In this document: positions 62,022 to 64,000 of the stretch, piece after piece | Layout of the letters: every line of letters begins with the position of its first letter | Numbering within the stretch: the stretch's first letter is position 1 | Assembly (NCBI GenBank): GCA_016871675.1 | Contig: VHCN01000002.1 | Span: forward strand, 61,876 to 125,875 | Direction: 5' to 3' | Origin: Verrucomicrobiota bacterium | GTDB taxonomy: Bacteria > Verrucomicrobiota > Verrucomicrobiia > Limisphaerales > VHCN01 | DNA: 64,000 bases | The notes under the pieces: generated by a model | What the model was told of the DNA's origin: nothing | The model's input: the letters and a program-made list of their open reading frames with translations, nothing else | The model's database searches: none | Made by a program: the position numbers and the translations under genes

Positions 62022-62207
62022 GCAAGCAGGCTTGCTTTATCGCGCGGGGTTGTCAAGGCGCCGGAGCCCTGCGGGGATGATCACGCTGAGTCCGAAGCTT
62101 CAGTCGCGACCCTTCCTGCTCTCGCGACGGAGAGATTGTGAAAACGAAGGAACGCCCGGAGATGTCGCTCCTCCGTCCGCCTCCTTGGTGGGCGACCCGA
62201 GCCCGGG

Positions 62208-63698
62208 CTATTCCTCGACATGCTCAGGCTTGGGCTCAGGCAGCCAGTGCGTGGCCGCCGCGCCGATGAGGGCGAAGGCACCGGCGACCATCGCGGCGGT
62301 AAGCGCAATCTTCGACGGGTCCGGCGGCTTGGCGGCGGAGAGCGTGAAGGTGAACCACGCCGCCGAGGTGCCCAGGATGCGCCCGCCGATGTTCGCCGCC
62401 CAGCTCTCGCCGGTGCCGCGCAAGTGGACGGGATAGACCAGGGGCAGGTAATTGCCCCAAAAGCTGAAGGTGGCGACGACGAAGAAGCCGCACAAGGCCG
62501 CGCCCCACTTCACCAGGTCGAGGTTGCCGGTCTGGCCGAGGTTCTTCGACAGCCACCAGAAGAACACCGGCACGCAGACGAGCGCGGCGAGGTGGAAAAT
62601 ACGCAGGACGTTGCGCTTGCTCACGATGACAATGATCACACCCGCCAGCGCGAGCCGGCCCACCATGCCGCCGACCTCCTGCCAGAGCTGAACCTCGCCG
62701 GCGAAGCGCTCCGTCTCCTGACGACCCGCGGCGGCCACGGCTTTTGCGTCCGGCGCGGGCTTGCCAGCGTCACTCGCGGCCTTGACCAATCCGTCCTGCT
62801 TGGCCTTGGCCGCGGCCTTCACGTCGGTCAGGCCGGGCACAATCTGCGGGAGATGCTGGATCGCGCCGAAGGCCATGCCATAGCAGGAGGCGACAATGAT
62901 GGCGGTGACGATGGTGGTGCGCGCAAGTTCCGGCGTGAACAACGCGGCGAAGCTGGCGCGCTTGAGCTCGCCGGCCTCGCGCTTCCTCGCCCAGACCGGC
63001 GACTCGGGCAGGAACGGGCGGACGATGATCAGCGGGATCGCCGGGATCAGCCCGGAGATGAGCGTGTAGCGCCAGGCATCGTGCCCGCCGTGGATGGCCG
63101 GCAAGCTGTTGGCGAAGTTGACGCAGAGCAGATACGCGCCCGACACCATGAAGCCGCCGACGGATGAGAACGCCTGCGTGAAGCCCAGCACCTTCTCGCG
63201 CTGTGCGGGGTTGGGGAACAGCTCGGCCAGCCACGCCACCGCCGCGACGAACTCGACGCACACACCGATGAACACAAGACAGCGGAAGAAGAGCAACTGC
63301 CACAGGCTCGTGCTCAAACCCGCCGCCCCCGCCGCGAAGGCGTAGAGCAGAATGCTGAACGTAAGCACCCGCCTCCGGCCCAGCCGGTCCGTGAGGTAGC
63401 CGCCGATGAGGCCGAAGACGCCGCCGAAGATCGCGGGGACAAAGAACAGCGTGCGCGCCCACTTCACATACATCTCGCCGCCGGGGAGCCATTGCGCGAC
63501 GGCCTCGGGGCGGGGCATGCCGCCCTGCACCATCTGTTCAACGAGCGGCGCGCTCAACGCGGCGATGGCAGGCTTCACGATCAGCGGCAGCATCAGCAGC
63601 TCGTAGATGTCGAAGGCGAAGCCGATGACGGCGATGAAGCAGATCAGCCACTCGGTCACTCCGAGCGGCTTGGCTGCGGGTGCCTGCGCAGAAATCAT
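62208..63698 (-). CDS. MFS transporter, sugar/metabolite:H+ symporter type
   Basis: A 496-residue major facilitator protein with 12 likely membrane spans. The loop after span two has the MFS signature GGYLTDRLGRRRVL, and span one opens as WLICFIAVIGFAFDIYELLMLPLI. An extra cytosolic loop (AAAKAKQDGLVKAASDAGKPAPDAKA) lies between spans six and eight. FFVVATFSFWGNYLPLVYPVHLRGTGES is typical of the sugar porter/metabolite:H+ group. The substrate is not predictable. It heads the minus-strand run MFS, HMA, PQQ, ABM. Confidence 0.88.
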   Translation of the reverse strand: MISAQAPAAKPLGVTEWLICFIAVIGFAFDIYELLMLPLIVKPAIAALSAPLVEQMVQGGMPRPEAVAQWLPGGEMYVKWARTLFFVPAIFGGVFGLIGGYLTDRLGRRRVLTFSILLYAFAAGAAGLSTSLWQLLFFRCLVFIGVCVEFVAAVAWLAELFPNPAQREKVLGFTQAFSSVGGFMVSGAYLLCVNFANSLPAIHGGHDAWRYTLISGLIPAIPLIIVRPFLPESPVWARKREAGELKRASFAALFTPELARTTIVTAIIVASCYGMAFGAIQHLPQIVPGLTDVKAAAKAKQDGLVKAASDAGKPAPDAKAVAAAGRQETERFAGEVQLWQEVGGMVGRLALAGVIIVIVSKRNVLRIFHLAALVCVPVFFWWLSKNLGQTGNLDLVKWGAALCGFFVVATFSFWGNYLPLVYPVHLRGTGESWAANIGGRILGTSAAWFTFTLSAAKPPDPSKIALTAAMVAGAFALIGAAATHWLPEPKPEHVEE

Positions 63699-63944
63699 AG
63701 TGCGGGATTGGACACGAGGGGCGCAGGTCGGACAAGCGTTTTATTACGCACCCGTATTTTCGGCCAAGGCAGTCGCACGGCGATTTGGGGGATGCGAAGG
63801 GTGATCGTCATCGGGTTGGCACTGGCCTCCCTGGTGTCGGAACCGCAGGAGGGATGGGGATGTTCCGAGTTCAGAATTCCAGGGTCGTGATGCGTGCCGA
63901 ACCAGCCGGGCGGCATTCAACTTGGAACTTGAAATCCAACGACG

Positions 63945-64000
63945 TCAGACCGTGCCGTTCTTGATCACCGCGTCGAGAGCCTTGGCGAGTTCCTCGATCT
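63945..64000 (-). CDS. C-terminal end of an unidentified gene (5' part outside window)
   Basis: The last 18 codons before TGA at 63945-63947 read IEELAKALDAVIKNGTV in frame on the minus strand. The helical, charged pattern and normal codon use support a real gene end, but the piece is too short to name the family. The 246 bases between it and the MFS gene hold no recognisable gene. Confidence 0.4.
   Translation of the reverse strand, partial: IEELAKALDAVIKNGTV

Overview
The window is GC-rich, densely coding bacterial DNA (about 55 genes on both strands). The gene content points to the phylum Verrucomicrobiota, probably a Pedosphaera/Limisphaera-like lineage. The evidence is three secreted sulfatases, a DUF1549/DUF1553 (PSD1-type) cytochrome-like protein, two '[13 protein letters not shown]' prepilin-like secreted proteins, a ceramidase-like hydrolase, a DUF3276/PUR-type protein and a system II cytochrome c maturation pair. 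This placement is inferred from family content, since no rRNA or phylogenetic marker was compared.

Layout. 1-3.2 kb: end of an LptF/LptG permease, then the ferrous-iron operon feoA-feoA-feoB on the minus strand. 3.4-7.6 kb: aroA, cmk and plsC (plus), then pyrD (minus). 7.8-12.6 kb: a duplicated-domain lipoprotein, ResB and CcsA. 12.7-20.2 kb: a large secreted protein of unknown function, isoaspartyl peptidase, YggS, a PfkB-family kinase and a PSD1-type protein. 20.4-21.0 kb: an exported peroxiredoxin whose peroxidatic cysteine codon is an in-frame TGA followed by a SECIS-like hairpin, so very probably a selenoprotein. 21.5-28.4 kb: SNF2 ATPase, RraA-like protein, Tgt and ceramidase-like protein. 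28.4-37.7 kb: prepilin-like protein, lipoprotein, FtsK, EVE-domain protein, CstA, NadD, RsfS, PUR-type protein and a membrane protein. 37.8-42.2 kb: minus-strand run TPR protein, aquaporin-like micro-ORF, ugd, mutT, ilvN, ilvC. 42.4-50.9 kb: LarA-like racemase, sulfatase, EF-hand-containing metallohydrolase-like protein, sulfatase, prepilin-like protein and a two-repeat secreted protein. 50.9-51.5 kb: a small gene graveyard. 51.5-55.5 kb: a pyrimidine-catabolism neighbourhood (PreA-like reductase, N-carbamoyl amidohydrolase, Fcy1-like cytosine deaminase). 55.6-64 kb: sulfatase, YdjM-like membrane protein, TraB/GumN-like protein, then a minus-strand MFS, HMA, PQQ-propeller, ABM run.

Most genes are housekeeping or polymer-degradation genes. 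The most unusual signals are the selenocysteine-type peroxiredoxin (20470-21012), palindromic intergenic-type elements sitting in frame inside aroA and pyrD, and two decayed gene fragments at 50.9-51.3 kb. No rRNA, tRNA, CRISPR array, transposase or prophage was recognised.
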